Part shown: one piece after another, positions 7,764 through 16,820 of the stretch
Layout: each line of letters begins with the position of its first letter
How positions within the stretch are numbered: position 1 is the first letter of the stretch
NCBI RefSeq assembly: GCF_001807485.1
Contig: NZ_KV789173.1
Span: 1-64,000 of the forward strand
Direction of reading: 5' to 3'
Length of the DNA: 64,000 bases
DNA from: Corynebacterium sp. HMSC08A12
GTDB taxonomy: Bacteria; Actinomycetota; Actinomycetes; Mycobacteriales; Mycobacteriaceae
Translations under genes and position numbers: made by a program
Notes under the pieces: model-generated
Told to the model about the DNA's origin: nothing
The model's input: only the letters and a program-made list of their open reading frames with translations
Database searches by the model: none

Positions 7764-7781
7764 CTACTGGTATTCCAGTAG
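7764..7781. promoter_or_regulatory. Perfect 18-bp palindrome, candidate operator of fadE
   Basis: CTACTGG (7764-7770), TATT, CCAGTAG (7775-7781) is a perfect inverted repeat 50 bases before the acyl-CoA dehydrogenase start. It is directly followed by two copies of AGTTCAAG. The size and symmetry fit a TetR- or GntR-type fatty-acid regulator, identity unknown. Confidence 0.5.
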
Positions 7782-7830
7782 TTCAAGTTCGGCAGTTCAA
7801 GCAGCCAACGTCTTGGTTTGAAAGGAACCC

Positions 7831-9006
7831 ATGAAGAACTTCCTGCCACGCAACATTTTCGAAGAAGAGCACAACATGTTCCGCGAGGCCTGCGCGGACT
7901 TCGTGAAGGCCGAGATCGCCCCGAACGTTGACCGCTGGCACGAGCAGGGCTACTGCGACCGCGAGATGTTCCAGAAGGCCGGCCAGCAGGGCCTGCTGGG
8001 CATGATGGCTCCGGAGGAGTTCGGCGGCGGCGGTATGGAGAACGACTACCGCTTCAACGCTGTGCTGACCGAGGAGCTGGCTAAGGCTGACTCCGGTTCC
8101 GTTATCGTGGGCATCCAGACCATCAACGACCTGGTCATCCCCTACCTGCAGCGCTTCGGCAACGACGAGCAGAAGGAGCGTTTCCTGAAGCCGCTGTGTG
8201 CCGGTGAGAAGATCGCCGCACTGGCAATGACCGAGCCGGGCGCAGGTGCCGACCTGGCTGGCATCCGCACCTTCGCTAAGAAGGACGAGAACGGCGACTA
8301 CATCGTCAACGGCGCGAAGACCTTCATCTCCAACGGTGTCCAGGCAGACTTCACCCTGCTGGTCGTCGTCACCAACCCGGAGAAGGGCCGCGCAGGCGTT
8401 TCCATGCTGATCGTTGAGGACGGCATGGAGGGCTACACCAAGACCGGCCCGCTGAAGAAGGTCGGCCTGAAGTCCCAGGACACCGCTGAGCTGTCCTTCG
8501 AGGACACCCGCGTTCCGAAGGAGAACCTGCTGGGCGAAGAGGGCGCCGCATTCGGCTACCTGCGCACCAACCTGGCACAGGAGCGCCTGTCCATCGCCGT
8601 CGGCTCCATCGCTACCTCCCGCCGCGCATTCGACCTGGTTTACAAGCACTCTCAGGACCGCAAGACCTTCGGTCAGCGCCTGATCGACCACCAGGCATAC
8701 CGCTGGGAGCTGGCCAAGATGGCCACCAACATCCAGGGCTCCCAGTCCTTCGTTGATGCCTGCATCATGGAGAAGGTCAACGGCACCCTGGACGAGGTCA
8801 CCGGTGCAATGGCTAAGTACCAGACCACCGAGCTGCAGATCGAGGTTGTCAACGAGGCTCTGCAGCTGCACGGCGGCTACGGCTTCATGCTGGAGTACCC
8901 GATCTCCACCCACTACCTGGACTCCCGCGTCCAGCCGATCTACGGCGGCCCGAACGAGATCATGATCGAGATCATCTCTCGCCGCCTGGCCAAGGGCGAT
9001 AGCTAG
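7831..9006 (+). CDS. Acyl-CoA dehydrogenase, long-chain/isovaleryl type
   Basis: This 391-residue FAD enzyme performs the first, alpha-beta dehydrogenation step of acyl-CoA oxidation. Visible signatures are AMTEPGAGADLAG near residue 132 and the C-terminal LHGGYGF and YGGPNEIM segments. The medium-chain catalytic glutamate position is glycine here (YGG). The ERL glutamate used by long-chain and isovaleryl enzymes is present at residue 251 (AQERLSIA), so the enzyme should be active. AAAGGA lies just upstream of ATG 7831. The long regulated upstream region with an 18-bp palindrome suggests control by a fatty-acid-responsive repressor. An enoyl-CoA hydratase gene converges on it. Confidence 0.9.
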   Translation: MKNFLPRNIFEEEHNMFREACADFVKAEIAPNVDRWHEQGYCDREMFQKAGQQGLLGMMAPEEFGGGGMENDYRFNAVLTEELAKADSGSVIVGIQTINDLVIPYLQRFGNDEQKERFLKPLCAGEKIAALAMTEPGAGADLAGIRTFAKKDENGDYIVNGAKTFISNGVQADFTLLVVVTNPEKGRAGVSMLIVEDGMEGYTKTGPLKKVGLKSQDTAELSFEDTRVPKENLLGEEGAAFGYLRTNLAQERLSIAVGSIATSRRAFDLVYKHSQDRKTFGQRLIDHQAYRWELAKMATNIQGSQSFVDACIMEKVNGTLDEVTGAMAKYQTTELQIEVVNEALQLHGGYGFMLEYPISTHYLDSRVQPIYGGPNEIMIEIISRRLAKGDS

Positions 9007-9015
9007 GGTCTAGCC

Positions 9016-9816
9016 TTACTCCCCCTTAAACTGCGGTGGTCGCTTTCCTAGGAAGGCGGCCACCGCTTCGCTATGGTCGGCGGTGTTAAACAGGCGCAGC
9101 TGTGCCTCTGCCTCCGCTGCGGCAGCCTCGCTGATCGCCGCAGTGTTCTTCACCAGTGCCTTCATCTCCTTGTACGCCGCGGTCGGGCCGGCGGCGAAGT
9201 TGTTCGCCAGCTCCTCCACCGTTGCCTCGAGCTCCGTCGGCTCCACGAGCTGTTCTACCAGGCCCAGCTCTGCGGCTTCCTCGGCGGGCACCTTGCGGTC
9301 CAAGAGCAGCAACTGCAGGGCCTTCGCACGGCCCACGCAATCCACGAGGGTCTGTGACAGGCCCGAATCCGCCGCCAGCCCCACGCCTGTGAAAGCGCCC
9401 TTGAAAGAGGCGGCGGTGGACATCACGCGGAAGTCGCAGGCCATTGCCAGTCCCCAACCCGCGCCTGCCGCCGGCCCCTGCAGCGCGGCGATCGTCGGCA
9501 CACTGATCCCGGCGAGGAGCTCAGTCATCGGGTTGTACTCCTCCACCACCTTTTCCATCCCCGTGCGGTTTTGCGTATCCCGCAGCTGTTCCTTCAGATC
9601 CTGCCCAGAGCAGAACGCCTTGCCATTGGCACGCAGAACCACTGCGCGCACTGCGGAGCCGAGTTCTTCCGAATCCTTTTGCGCATTGCGGAATGCCTCG
9701 ATCAGCGCGAGACGCAGCCCTTGGTCTAGGGAGTTGTATGCTTCTGCGCGGTTGATGGTGATGTAACGTACGCCGGCTTTGTCTTCGACCAGTACAAGAT
9801 TAGTGTTTTCGCTCAT
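9016..9816 (-). CDS. Enoyl-CoA hydratase/isomerase family protein
   Basis: The 266-residue protein belongs to the crotonase superfamily and resembles PaaG/PaaB-type isomerase-hydratases. The CoA-binding and oxyanion-hole segments are visible as ANGKAFCSGQDLKEQL (about 64-79) and AGAGWGLAMACDFRVMS (about 116-132). It should act on enoyl-CoA intermediates of fatty-acid or aromatic-acid breakdown. Only nine bases separate its stop from that of the convergent acyl-CoA dehydrogenase, which supplies the preceding beta-oxidation step. Exact substrate and reaction (hydration or isomerisation) cannot be settled from sequence. Confidence 0.85.
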   Translation of the reverse strand: MSENTNLVLVEDKAGVRYITINRAEAYNSLDQGLRLALIEAFRNAQKDSEELGSAVRAVVLRANGKAFCSGQDLKEQLRDTQNRTGMEKVVEEYNPMTELLAGISVPTIAALQGPAAGAGWGLAMACDFRVMSTAASFKGAFTGVGLAADSGLSQTLVDCVGRAKALQLLLLDRKVPAEEAAELGLVEQLVEPTELEATVEELANNFAAGPTAAYKEMKALVKNTAAISEAAAAEAEAQLRLFNTADHSEAVAAFLGKRPPQFKGE

Positions 9817-9876
9817 ACTGGATACGCTACGTGGAGCGGCTGCGTAAAGCTGTGCTTTGGGCAGATGCTGTCGTGG

Positions 9877-9895
9877 TTTCTTGTTTAGTGACGCC
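9877..9895 (+). repeat. 19-bp TTTCTTGTTTAGTGACGCC element
   Basis: This intergenic copy between the enoyl-CoA hydratase and nicotinamidase genes agrees at 18 of 19 bases with inverted copies at 43204-43222 (inside an MFS gene) and 47704-47722 (start of pth). Confidence 0.55.
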
Positions 9896-9937
9896 CCCTC
9901 GCCATCGCCCTCTTATGTACCCGCTAGCGCGGGATGG

Positions 9938-10576
9938 CTAGCGTGGTTGGGCGATAACCTCGGCGCCGGCAGCCTTGAGGGCGTCCAGAGCCTGGGTAGC
10001 GCCGTCCTCGCTCACCGCGGCGCAAAGATCCTCGATGACCGTCACGCCGAAGCCCGCCCGGAGCGCATCTTCGGCTGTAGCGCGCACGCAGAAGTCGGTG
10101 GCGATACCCACGATCGTCACGTTTTCTACCTCGTGGGAGTTCAGCCACTGCTCAAGTGTCTGCTCCTCGCCCGCGAGATGACCTTCGAAGCCAGAATATG
10201 CGGCGGTGTATTCGCCCTTGTGGAACCAGGCGTCCACCAGCTCGGGGTTCAGCTCGGCACAGACCTGCGCGCCGTGCGTGTCGGCTACGCAGTGGACCGG
10301 CCAGGTGTCCTTGTAGTCCGGCTCCTCCCCCTCTGGCGCGAAGTGGCCTTCGGGCTTGATGTGCCAATCCTTTGTGCCGACGATAAGCGGGCGGGCGGCC
10401 ACGGAAGAACCGTCGCCTGTTCCAGCTTCCTGCCCCTCGGTGTGCACCAGGTCGCCCAGCCAGGCGTTGATCCCCCGCGCCACCTCTAGGCCCCGGTCGG
10501 TTCCCAGGGAACCATCGACGAAGTCGTTTTGAACGTCGACGACGATGATTGCATCCTTCACCTGCGTGCTGACCAT
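9938..10576 (-). CDS. pncA: Nicotinamidase/isochorismatase family hydrolase
   Basis: This 212-residue hydrolase should convert nicotinamide to nicotinic acid for NAD salvage. The catalytic aspartate lies in VVDVQNDFVDGSL near residue 12. The metal-binding D-x-H-x5-H pattern is visible in GTKDWHIKPEGHF, and the nucleophilic cysteine in IATDFCVRATAEDALRAG near residue 157. ATG 10576 directly precedes the first beta strand; an upstream ATG adds only five residues. It follows glyA on the same strand with a gap of about 36 bases and may be co-transcribed. In many actinobacteria this enzyme activates pyrazinamide. Confidence 0.88.
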   Translation of the reverse strand: MVSTQVKDAIIVVDVQNDFVDGSLGTDRGLEVARGINAWLGDLVHTEGQEAGTGDGSSVAARPLIVGTKDWHIKPEGHFAPEGEEPDYKDTWPVHCVADTHGAQVCAELNPELVDAWFHKGEYTAAYSGFEGHLAGEEQTLEQWLNSHEVENVTIVGIATDFCVRATAEDALRAGFGVTVIEDLCAAVSEDGATQALDALKAAGAEVIAQPR

Positions 10577-10612
10577 AGTGCTAAACCCCAATCCTTATAG
10601 CCGCCGGGCTTC

Positions 10613-11932
10613 TTAGACCAGCTTCCAGTCTTCCAGGCCCTCGTACAGCGGGAAGTCCGCGGCAATCTTATCCACGCGGGCGCGCAGCGCAGCAATGTCC
10701 GCGTTGCCGGCCAGAGCAGTACCAATGATGTCCGCAACCTCGGTGAAAGCCTCGGTATCCAGGCCACGGGAAGCCAGGGCGGAAGTACCAATGCGCAGGC
10801 CGGAGGTGACCATCGGCGGGCGCGGGTCGAAAGGCACTGCGTTGCGGTTGACGGTGATGCCGACCTCGTGCAGCAGGTCTTCGCCCTGCTGGCCGTCCAG
10901 CTGAGAGTTGCGCAGATCCACCAGCACCAGGTGCACGTCAGTGCCGCCGGTGAGCACCTGCACGCCAGCGTCCTTCGTATCCTGAGCGTTCAGTCGCTCA
11001 GCCAGGATCTTCGCACCCTCGAGGGTGCGCTGCTGACGGTCGCGGAACTCGTCGGTCTGTGCGACCTTCATGGCGACAGCCTTGGCTGCGACGGCGTGCA
11101 TCAGCGGGCCACCCTGCTGTCCCGGGAATACGGAAGAATTCAGCTTCTTGGCGTACTCCTGCTTAGCCAGAATCATGCCGGAACGGGGGCCACCCAGGGT
11201 CTTGTGCACGGTGGTGGAGACCACGTCGGCGTGCGGAACCGGGGACGGGTGCAGGTCCGCGGCAACCAGGCCAGCGAAGTGAGCCATGTCCACCCACAGC
11301 TTCGCCCCGACCTCATCGGCGATGGACTTGAAAGCTGCGAAGTCCTGGTGGCGCGGGTAGGCGGACCAGCCGGCGATCAGCACCTGTGGCTTCTCTGCAA
11401 TGGCCTGCTCGCGGATCTTGTCCATATCCAGGCGGAAGGTCTCCGGATCCACCTCGTAAGCGGCGACCTCGTAGAGCTTGCCGGAGAAGTTCAGGTGCAT
11501 GCCGTGGGTCAGGTGGCCACCGTGTGCCAGGGACAGACCCATGATCTTGTCGCCCGGGTTAGCCAGGGACATCAGGACTGCTGCGTTGGCCTGTGCACCA
11601 GCGTGCGGCTGCACGTTGGCGAACTCTGCACCGAAGACCTGCTTGGCGCGGTCGCGGGCCAGATCCTCGACGACGTCCACGTGCTCGCAACCACCGTAGT
11701 AACGACGGCCCGGGTAGCCCTCGGCGTACTTGTTGGTGAGCACCGAACCCTGTGCCTGCAGCACGGCGCGCGGCACGAAGTTCTCCGAGGCAATCATCTC
11801 CAGGGTGGTGCGCTGGCGGCGCAGCTCACCTGCGATGGCTTCTGCGACCTGAGGATCCAGCTCCGCCAAAGGAGTGTTGTGCTGTTGCGAGTTCTGAGTG
11901 GACGAATTCTGCGGAGAAGTCACGTCTACCAA
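10613..11932 (-). CDS. glyA: Serine hydroxymethyltransferase
   Basis: This 439-residue PLP enzyme interconverts serine and glycine and loads one-carbon units onto tetrahydrofolate. The PLP lysine lies in [17 protein letters not shown], the family signature. Segments [37 protein letters not shown] near the N-terminus and the C-terminal domain match housekeeping GlyA in length. The start is TTG 11932 after a GGAAGG site; GTG 11923 is an alternative losing three residues. It is divergent from coaA, the same pairing as glyA1-coaA in mycobacteria. Confidence 0.95.
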   Translation of the reverse strand: MVDVTSPQNSSTQNSQQHNTPLAELDPQVAEAIAGELRRQRTTLEMIASENFVPRAVLQAQGSVLTNKYAEGYPGRRYYGGCEHVDVVEDLARDRAKQVFGAEFANVQPHAGAQANAAVLMSLANPGDKIMGLSLAHGGHLTHGMHLNFSGKLYEVAAYEVDPETFRLDMDKIREQAIAEKPQVLIAGWSAYPRHQDFAAFKSIADEVGAKLWVDMAHFAGLVAADLHPSPVPHADVVSTTVHKTLGGPRSGMILAKQEYAKKLNSSVFPGQQGGPLMHAVAAKAVAMKVAQTDEFRDRQQRTLEGAKILAERLNAQDTKDAGVQVLTGGTDVHLVLVDLRNSQLDGQQGEDLLHEVGITVNRNAVPFDPRPPMVTSGLRIGTSALASRGLDTEAFTEVADIIGTALAGNADIAALRARVDKIAADFPLYEGLEDWKLV

Positions 11933-12075
11933 GGCCTTCCATTGTGGATGAATCTAAGAAAGATAAAACCGGTTGCTTATCTGCCTCACCATCATAGCGA
12001 GTGCCCGCAGCGCCCTATACCCAACCCATACCTCACCCCAACCCCAGCCCACACCCACCCCACTGCCAAACTATC

Positions 12076-12097
12076 GCGACCCCATTGCGACCCCATT
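12076..12097. repeat. 11-bp tandem repeat in the glyA-coaA gap
   Basis: GCGACCCCATT occurs twice head to tail and is followed by another partial GCG copy. The surrounding 100 bases are CCCA-rich. No function is apparent. Confidence 0.4.
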
Positions 12098-12136
12098 GCG
12101 TTCCCATGACAAACCCAAAGCGATCCAATTTCACCT

Positions 12137-12157
12137 TGCCCCATTTTCGGGGCACAA
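12137..12157. promoter_or_regulatory. Inverted repeat just before coaA
   Basis: TTGCCCC and GGGGCACAA face each other around ATTTTC, immediately upstream of the first coaA ATG. It might be an operator or a hairpin covering the ribosome site. Confidence 0.3.
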
Positions 12158-12165
12158 TGGGTGCT

Positions 12166-13083
12166 ATGACTTCCCCCAGCCCTTACATTGAGCTGGACCG
12201 TACTCAGTGGCGCACCTTGAGAAAGTCGATGCCCCAGGTCCTCACCGAAGATGAACTGGAACAGCTCCGCGGTATCGGCGACGAAATCGACCTAGAAGAA
12301 GTCTCCGAGGTCTACCTGCCACTGTCCCGCCTCATTTTCCTGCGCGTCGAGGCGCACCGTAGGCTCAACGCCGCAACCGAAACATTCCTCGGCGAGGCAA
12401 TGCCACCCATTCCTTACATCATCGGCGTCTGCGGCTCCGTAGCCGTCGGCAAGTCCACAACTGCCCGCGTGCTGCAGGTTCTGCTGCAGCGTTGGGAGAC
12501 AAACCCGCGGGTAGACCTCGTAACCACCGACGGCTTCCTGCTGCCCACTGCAGAGCTCGAGCGCCGCAAGCTCATGCACCGCAAGGGCTTCCCGGAATCC
12601 TACGACCAGGCAGAACTGCTGAGCTTCATCACCAAGGTGAAGTCCGGCACGCAAAAGGTGCAGGCCCCGGTGTACTCCCACGAGGCCTACGACCGCATTC
12701 CGGACCAGACCATCACCGTCGACCGCCCGGACATCCTCATCGTCGAGGGGCTGAACGTTTTGCAGACTGGCCCCACCCTCATGGTCTCCGACCTCTTCGA
12801 CTTCTCCGTTTACGTCGATGCCCGGCGCGAGGACATCGAGGATTGGTACATCGACCGCTTCCTGCGCCTGAAGAACACCGCGTTTAAGGATCCGAAGGCG
12901 CACTTCCACCACTTCGCCAACTTCAGCGATGAAGAGGCCACCGTGGTCGCTAGGGAAATCTGGCAGACCGTGAACCTGCCGAACCTCATGGAGAACATCC
13001 TGCCCACCCGCGTGCGCGCCTCTCTGGTTCTGCGGAAGGGCCCAGACCACCTGGTGCAAAAAGTGCGGATGCGGAAGATCTAG
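12166..13083 (+). CDS. coaA: Pantothenate kinase, type I
   Basis: This 305-residue ATP-dependent kinase phosphorylates pantothenate, the first and regulated step of coenzyme A synthesis. The P-loop GSVAVGKST lies near residue 91. VTTDGFLLP, the FPESYD segment and [16 protein letters not shown] at the C-terminus are typical of the CoaA family. ATG 12166 ([15 protein letters not shown]) is preferred; an in-frame ATG at 12157 would add three residues. The gene is divergent from glyA. A short TTGCCCC/GGGGCAC inverted repeat lies directly upstream. Family members are feedback-inhibited by CoA. Confidence 0.95.
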   Translation: MTSPSPYIELDRTQWRTLRKSMPQVLTEDELEQLRGIGDEIDLEEVSEVYLPLSRLIFLRVEAHRRLNAATETFLGEAMPPIPYIIGVCGSVAVGKSTTARVLQVLLQRWETNPRVDLVTTDGFLLPTAELERRKLMHRKGFPESYDQAELLSFITKVKSGTQKVQAPVYSHEAYDRIPDQTITVDRPDILIVEGLNVLQTGPTLMVSDLFDFSVYVDARREDIEDWYIDRFLRLKNTAFKDPKAHFHHFANFSDEEATVVAREIWQTVNLPNLMENILPTRVRASLVLRKGPDHLVQKVRMRKI

Positions 13084-13140
13084 CCCCGCGCTCTATCGCG
13101 GGCAGTTATCGTCCGCGCCCTATCGCCGGCTATCCCCGGC

Positions 13141-13911
13141 TTAAAGCCCGAAGCGCCGGTGCCGCTGCGAGTAGTCGCGCAGCGCGCGCAGGAAATCCAC
13201 GCGACGGAAAGCCGGCCAATAAGTATCGGTAAACCAGATCTCCGAGTACGCGGACTGCCACAACAGGAAACCAGATAGGCGCTGCTCCCCCGACGTGCGG
13301 ATCACCAGGTCCGGATCCGGCTGCCCCGAGGTGTACATGTGATTCCCCAGCGCCTCGGCGGTGATTGCCTCCGCCATATCCTCCGGCGCGGTCCCCTTTT
13401 CCGCCAGCTCGGCCACGAGGGTCTGCACCGCATCCACGATCTCCTGGCGTCCGCCGTACCCCACGGCCACGTTCACGCGCACGCCCGTGTGGTCGTCCGT
13501 CTTGGCCTGGTTTTCCTCCAGGCGAATGCGCAGCTGTTCAGGCAGTAGCTCTAGGTGGCCGACGGTGCGCAGCTGGAACCCGGCGTCAGAATCCGCCAAT
13601 TCCTCGGCAACATCACCAATGATGCTGCACAGCAACGACAGCTCCTCCGGAGAGCGCTTTAAGTTTTCGGTGCTGAGCAGGTACACCGTGACGGTTTCGA
13701 TCCCCAGCTCATCGCACCAACCGCACATTTCCGCGATCTTCTTCGCCCCCACGCGGTGGCCGTGCGATACATCCGTAAACCCGTTCTCGCGCGCCCAGCG
13801 GCGGTTGCCGTCGGCCATGATGGCGACGTGCTTCGGCCGCGGCTTATCGCGCAGCGAGCGCGCCAGGCTGGCCTCGTACGCTGGGTATAGCAGCTGGGGG
13901 ATGCGGTTCAC
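13141..13911 (-). CDS. uppS: Z-prenyl diphosphate synthase (undecaprenyl diphosphate synthase family)
   Basis: The 256-residue cis-prenyltransferase condenses isopentenyl diphosphate onto allylic diphosphates to make lipid carriers. The catalytic aspartate motif is MADGNRRWARENG near residue 33. The C-terminal block SGEQRLSGFLLWQSAYSEIWF binds the homoallylic substrate. It resembles mycobacterial Rv1086, the short-chain (2Z,6E-farnesyl) synthase, but product length cannot be fixed from sequence. GTG 13911 was chosen because it has AGGA upstream and aligns with that protein's start. ATG 13953 would add 14 residues and overlap the upstream membrane-protein gene by 32 bases. Confidence 0.88.
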   Translation of the reverse strand: MNRIPQLLYPAYEASLARSLRDKPRPKHVAIMADGNRRWARENGFTDVSHGHRVGAKKIAEMCGWCDELGIETVTVYLLSTENLKRSPEELSLLCSIIGDVAEELADSDAGFQLRTVGHLELLPEQLRIRLEENQAKTDDHTGVRVNVAVGYGGRQEIVDAVQTLVAELAEKGTAPEDMAEAITAEALGNHMYTSGQPDPDLVIRTSGEQRLSGFLLWQSAYSEIWFTDTYWPAFRRVDFLRALRDYSQRHRRFGL

Positions 13912-13921
13912 GGTGTTGATC

Positions 13922-14341
13922 CTACTGATGCTGGTTCGGGGGTTCTTCGCCATCCTTATTGACGCCCTTAGCCCGCGCCCGTTCAGCGTCAATAGCAGCT
14001 GGGCCGGTCAGTGTGCCGGAGGAGGGCAAGAAACGCTCATCGGTCTGCGGCACCTCAGTGCGGGCGAACATGGATCGCTTGCTGGCGGTCTCGTCGAACC
14101 CCTCGGCCTTCATTGCAGCTTCCAGCTTCTCCGTGTCGAACAGGTCGATGCCACGCGCGTCGGCGAATGCTCGGCGGCGTTCCAGGCGGCGGATGCGCTT
14201 GTTCATGGCGAAGCCGATGAGCAGCACAACCAGCAGCAAGATGACGATCACGAACAGGCCGACTGGGGCGGCCTTACCGAACTCGGCGCCCTTCGGGCCG
14301 GTGCGCTCTGCCTGCGCAATGATCCAGGTGGCGGTGTTCAT
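13922..14341 (-). CDS. Conserved small membrane protein
   Basis: This 139-residue protein has one predicted membrane helix at about residues 27-46 (VGLFVIVILLLVVLLIGFAM). A basic stretch follows (NKRIRRLERRRAFADARG), then a soluble, charged tail. Position between mca and the Z-prenyl synthase is shared with mycobacterial Rv1083, a protein of unknown function. It probably belongs to one transcription unit with uppS, whose favoured GTG start lies 11 bases past its stop. No enzymatic motif is visible. A role beside the prenyl synthase at the membrane is only suggested by context. Confidence 0.7.
   Translation of the reverse strand: MNTATWIIAQAERTGPKGAEFGKAAPVGLFVIVILLLVVLLIGFAMNKRIRRLERRRAFADARGIDLFDTEKLEAAMKAEGFDETASKRSMFARTEVPQTDERFLPSSGTLTGPAAIDAERARAKGVNKDGEEPPNQHQ
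13960..13966 (+). repeat. TTATTGACGCC motif
   Basis: CATCCTTATTGACGCCC lies within the 3' end of the membrane-protein gene (opposite strand), just upstream of the uppS start. Confidence 0.45.
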
Positions 14342-14436
14342 CGCTCGAAACTCCTTCTTGTTATCTGCCCATTAACTGTAGTTTGTCGCTCGCCTGTGGG
14401 GAAACCCTGCGCTGCGTGAATCAGCCCAGTACTGCG

Positions 14437-15345
14437 CTAATCCGCTGATTCCAACCCGGCGAAGAGTTCCGTCTCCGGTAGCTCGCTGTGCACACGCGAC
14501 TGCGCGAGCTCGAACTCCTCGGTCGGCCACACCTGCTGCTGCAGATCCGTGTCCGCCAGAAAGAATGCACCCTTTGGGTCAATCTGGGTGCGGTGGGCAC
14601 GCAGCGCATCATCGCGGCGCTCGAACCAGTCGGCCACATTCACGCGGGTGGTCACGCGGGAGAAAATATCCGGCAGCTGCCTCCACAACTCCAAGTGCCG
14701 CAGGACGTGCTCCGGCAGCTGCGCGCCACGCTCGTACATGGCGGTGGCCAAGTTCTCGAAACGCTCGCGGATGAACCCATGGGTGTAGTACAGCTTCTTC
14801 ACCTCCCACGGTTCGCCCAGTTCCGGGTGGTAATTTGGGTCGCCGGCAGCCTCCCAGGCACGGACGGAAACCGCATGCACCTTGATGTGATCCGGGTGCG
14901 GGTAACCGCCGTGCTCGTCGTAGGTGATGATGACATGCGGGCGGAACTCACGCACCACCCGCACGACGTTCTGTGTGACCTCTTCCGTGTCCTGCAGGGC
15001 AAAGCAGCCCTCCGGCAACGGTGGCTTCGGGTCGCCCTCCGGCAGACCGGAATCCACATAGCCCAGCCACTCATGCTCCACGCCCAAGATGGAGGCCGCC
15101 TGAGCCATCTCCTCGTGACGCACCTCAATCATCTCTCCGATGCCCTGTTCAGCCAGCTCCTGCATCTCAGGATTCAGGATGTCCCCGCGCTCACCGCCGG
15201 TGCACGTCAGTACCTTGACCCGGTGGCCTTCATCGACATAGCGGGCCATGGTGGCCGCCCCCTTGCTGGATTCGTCGTCCGGGTGTGCGTGAATCGCCAG
15301 CAGGCGATAACGCGGCATATCTACGGAAGATGTCTTTTCACTCAC
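14437..15345 (-). CDS. mca: Mycothiol S-conjugate amidase
   Basis: This 302-residue zinc amidase cleaves mycothiol conjugates of electrophiles and drugs, releasing a mercapturic acid for export and glucosaminyl-inositol for recycling. The zinc site is visible as [12 protein letters not shown] near residue 17, with a second histidine pair in [11 protein letters not shown]. The paralogue MshB is shorter and lacks the PxYG-rich C-terminal block seen here (KKLYYTHGF onwards), so Mca is the better call. GTG 15345 is preferred, with a TAGATT -10-like element close upstream; ATG 15318 is possible. It is divergent from the DUF4307 gene, as in mycobacteria. Confidence 0.9.
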   Translation of the reverse strand: MSEKTSSVDMPRYRLLAIHAHPDDESSKGAATMARYVDEGHRVKVLTCTGGERGDILNPEMQELAEQGIGEMIEVRHEEMAQAASILGVEHEWLGYVDSGLPEGDPKPPLPEGCFALQDTEEVTQNVVRVVREFRPHVIITYDEHGGYPHPDHIKVHAVSVRAWEAAGDPNYHPELGEPWEVKKLYYTHGFIRERFENLATAMYERGAQLPEHVLRHLELWRQLPDIFSRVTTRVNVADWFERRDDALRAHRTQIDPKGAFFLADTDLQQQVWPTEEFELAQSRVHSELPETELFAGLESAD

Positions 15346-15415
15346 GCCAATACAATCTACTACCCAGCCCTCCCCTACCCAATAGAGCCATCCGTCCAGG
15401 CAAGCCGGGGACGTG

Positions 15416-15422
15416 GGCGTCA
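15416..15422 (-). repeat. ATATTATTGACGCC motif in the mca-DUF4307 gap
   Basis: The minus strand reads CCTTATATTATTGACGCCCA. It sits 18 bases upstream of the -10 box of the DUF4307 gene, where it could affect transcription. Confidence 0.5.
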
Positions 15423-15439
15423 ATAATATAAGGGTGGGC

Positions 15440-15445
15440 TAGACT
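15440..15445 (+). promoter_or_regulatory. -10 box of the DUF4307 gene
   Basis: TAGACT matches the corynebacterial TANANT consensus and ends nine bases before the ATG, leaving almost no leader. Confidence 0.45.
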
Positions 15446-15454
15446 AGAGGCATC

Positions 15455-15889
15455 ATGAACGCGGCGAAGAAGAGCATCCAAAAAGAGCGCTACGGCGAAA
15501 CGCGCAACCAGAAATTCTCCGGGAAAATCGTTGTAGTAATCCTGGCCGTAGTGTTGGCGGCAACGCTTGCTTACGCGGTCACGCAGTTCATGCGCAATTC
15601 GGAAGCGGATGTTACGGCGCAGGAGTCCGGTGGCGAGATCGTCTCGGACGAGCGCATGACCATGAGCATCGACGTCACCCGCAAGGATCCCTCCAAGCCC
15701 GCGTACTGCATCGTCACCGCCCTGGACTACGACAAGAACGAAGTCGGCCGCCGCGAGTTCGTCGTGCCACGCGGCGGCGAAGAAGTAGAACGCTTCCTAG
15801 TGGACATCCCCACCCGCGAGCGCGGCTACGCAGCCACCGCCTACGGTTGCTCCGCCACGCTACCGCCGCACCTCGACCCGCGCGACTAA
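15455..15889 (+). CDS. DUF4307 membrane-anchored protein
   Basis: This 144-residue protein has a basic cytosolic start, a single membrane helix at about residues 24-47 (GKIVVVILAVVLAATLAYAVTQF), and an external beta-rich domain. It matches the DUF4307 family of actinobacteria, which sits between mca and greA (Rv1081c in M. tuberculosis). Function is unknown. The last codons and the next bases are duplicated 31 bp downstream (GACCCGCGCGACTA at 15875 and 15906), a recent small tandem duplication. Confidence 0.8.
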   Translation: MNAAKKSIQKERYGETRNQKFSGKIVVVILAVVLAATLAYAVTQFMRNSEADVTAQESGGEIVSDERMTMSIDVTRKDPSKPAYCIVTALDYDKNEVGRREFVVPRGGEEVERFLVDIPTRERGYAATAYGCSATLPPHLDPRD

Positions 15890-15954
15890 GCCGGAAGGCT
15901 AAGCAGACCCGCGCGACTAGGCCGGGCAGCCCAGGTAGCCTGGCGCCCAGGTGC

Positions 15955-15960
15955 TACACT
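15955..15960 (+). promoter_or_regulatory. -10 box of greA
   Basis: TACACT precedes the greA start by about 76 bases. A TTGACGCC motif (15985-15991) lies in the intervening leader. Confidence 0.35.
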
Positions 15961-15984
15961 TTGCACGCCTACTTAATAATCTAT

Positions 15985-15991
15985 TGACGCC
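15985..15991 (+). repeat. TCTATTGACGCC motif in the greA leader
   Basis: AATAATCTATTGACGCCCAC is intergenic, 46 bases upstream of the greA ATG, and shares the TTGACGCCCACG ending with the 15416 copy. Confidence 0.5.
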
Positions 15992-16036
15992 CACGTGAGA
16001 GACCGCGTCAACCTTCAACGAAGATGGGAGAACCCA

Positions 16037-16558
16037 ATGGCCGAGAACCAGACTCGCTGGCTGACCCAGGAATCTTACGACCGACTGAATGCAGAGCTGA
16101 CGGCTCTGAAGGAGAACCGTCCGGTGCTGGCAGCCGAGATTAACGAGCGCCGCGAAGAGGGCGACCTCAAGGAGAACGGCGGCTACCACGCAGCCCGCGA
16201 GCAGCAGGGCCAGGAGGAGGCTCGCATCACCTACCTGGAGGAACTGCTGGATAACGCCACCATCGGTGAGGCTCCGCAGGAGTCCGGCGTGGCACTGGTT
16301 GGTTCCGTGATCCACGTCTACTACGACGGCGACGAGGACGATAAGGAGACCTTCCTGATCGGCACCCGTGGCCTGGAGTCTTCTAACCCGGACCTGGAGA
16401 CCTACTCCACCGATGCTCCGCTGGGTGCGGCCATCGTCGGCGCCAAGGTCGGCGAAACCCGCGAGTACCAGACCCCGACTGGCGATACTGTATCTGTGAC
16501 GATCGTGGCAGCTGAGCCTTACGACCCAGACCTGGACGTTCCGCGCGCGGAGCAGTAG
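16037..16558 (+). CDS. greA: Transcription elongation factor GreA
   Basis: The 173-residue factor rescues backtracked RNA polymerase by stimulating cleavage of the nascent RNA 3' end. The N-terminal coiled coil (about 8-85) includes the acidic tip segment [23 protein letters not shown]. The C-terminal FKBP-like domain ends with [28 protein letters not shown] (16026-16030) precedes ATG 16037. Gene order mca, DUF4307, greA is the mycobacterial one. A strong terminator at 16692-16722 is the first clear one downstream. Confidence 0.95.
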   Translation: MAENQTRWLTQESYDRLNAELTALKENRPVLAAEINERREEGDLKENGGYHAAREQQGQEEARITYLEELLDNATIGEAPQESGVALVGSVIHVYYDGDEDDKETFLIGTRGLESSNPDLETYSTDAPLGAAIVGAKVGETREYQTPTGDTVSVTIVAAEPYDPDLDVPRAEQ

Positions 16559-16691
16559 TTCCTGCCGGTTGATCTGGGCTTTAGCTGGAGTGGCTGGGCT
16601 TTAGCTGGGCTAGTTTGCGGCTGGCTGGGCTTGCCCGGGCTAGTTTGCGGCTGGGCTTTTAGCTGGGGCTGGCTGAGCCGGTTGCATTTAT

Positions 16692-16722
16692 GAAGGGCGC
16701 CTGCGGGCGCCCTTCTTGTTTT
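16692..16722 (+). terminator. Intrinsic terminator downstream of greA
   Basis: GAAGGGCGCC (16692-16701) pairs with GGCGCCCTTC (16706-16715), followed by TTGTTTT. Confidence 0.8.
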
Positions 16723-16820
16723 CCTCTGCCTTGCGGGCCTCCCCCCTGCAGGGTCCAATGCCACCCCGGCTGCACTTTTCCCACCCAGGCAGCGCCCTGT
16801 GCGCCCCCTCGGAGGGTTAA

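Larger units (their letters stand above)
7103..7830. other. 728-base gene-free region: terminator, structured block, palindrome, promoter
   Basis: No credible protein gene lies here. From left to right it holds a terminator stem (7132-7177), a run of nested hairpins (7206-7367), a DtxR-box-like sequence (7458-7476), an AT-rich segment with a promoter-like pair (TTGTAC 7631, TATTCT 7656), and a perfect 18-bp palindrome (7764-7781) before the acyl-CoA dehydrogenase. Confidence 0.6.

Noticed and set aside
7831-9006. Loss of the catalytic glutamate in the first acyl-CoA dehydrogenase
   Set aside because: The medium-chain position is Gly, but the alternative glutamate of long-chain and isovaleryl enzymes is present in the QERL motif (residue 251).
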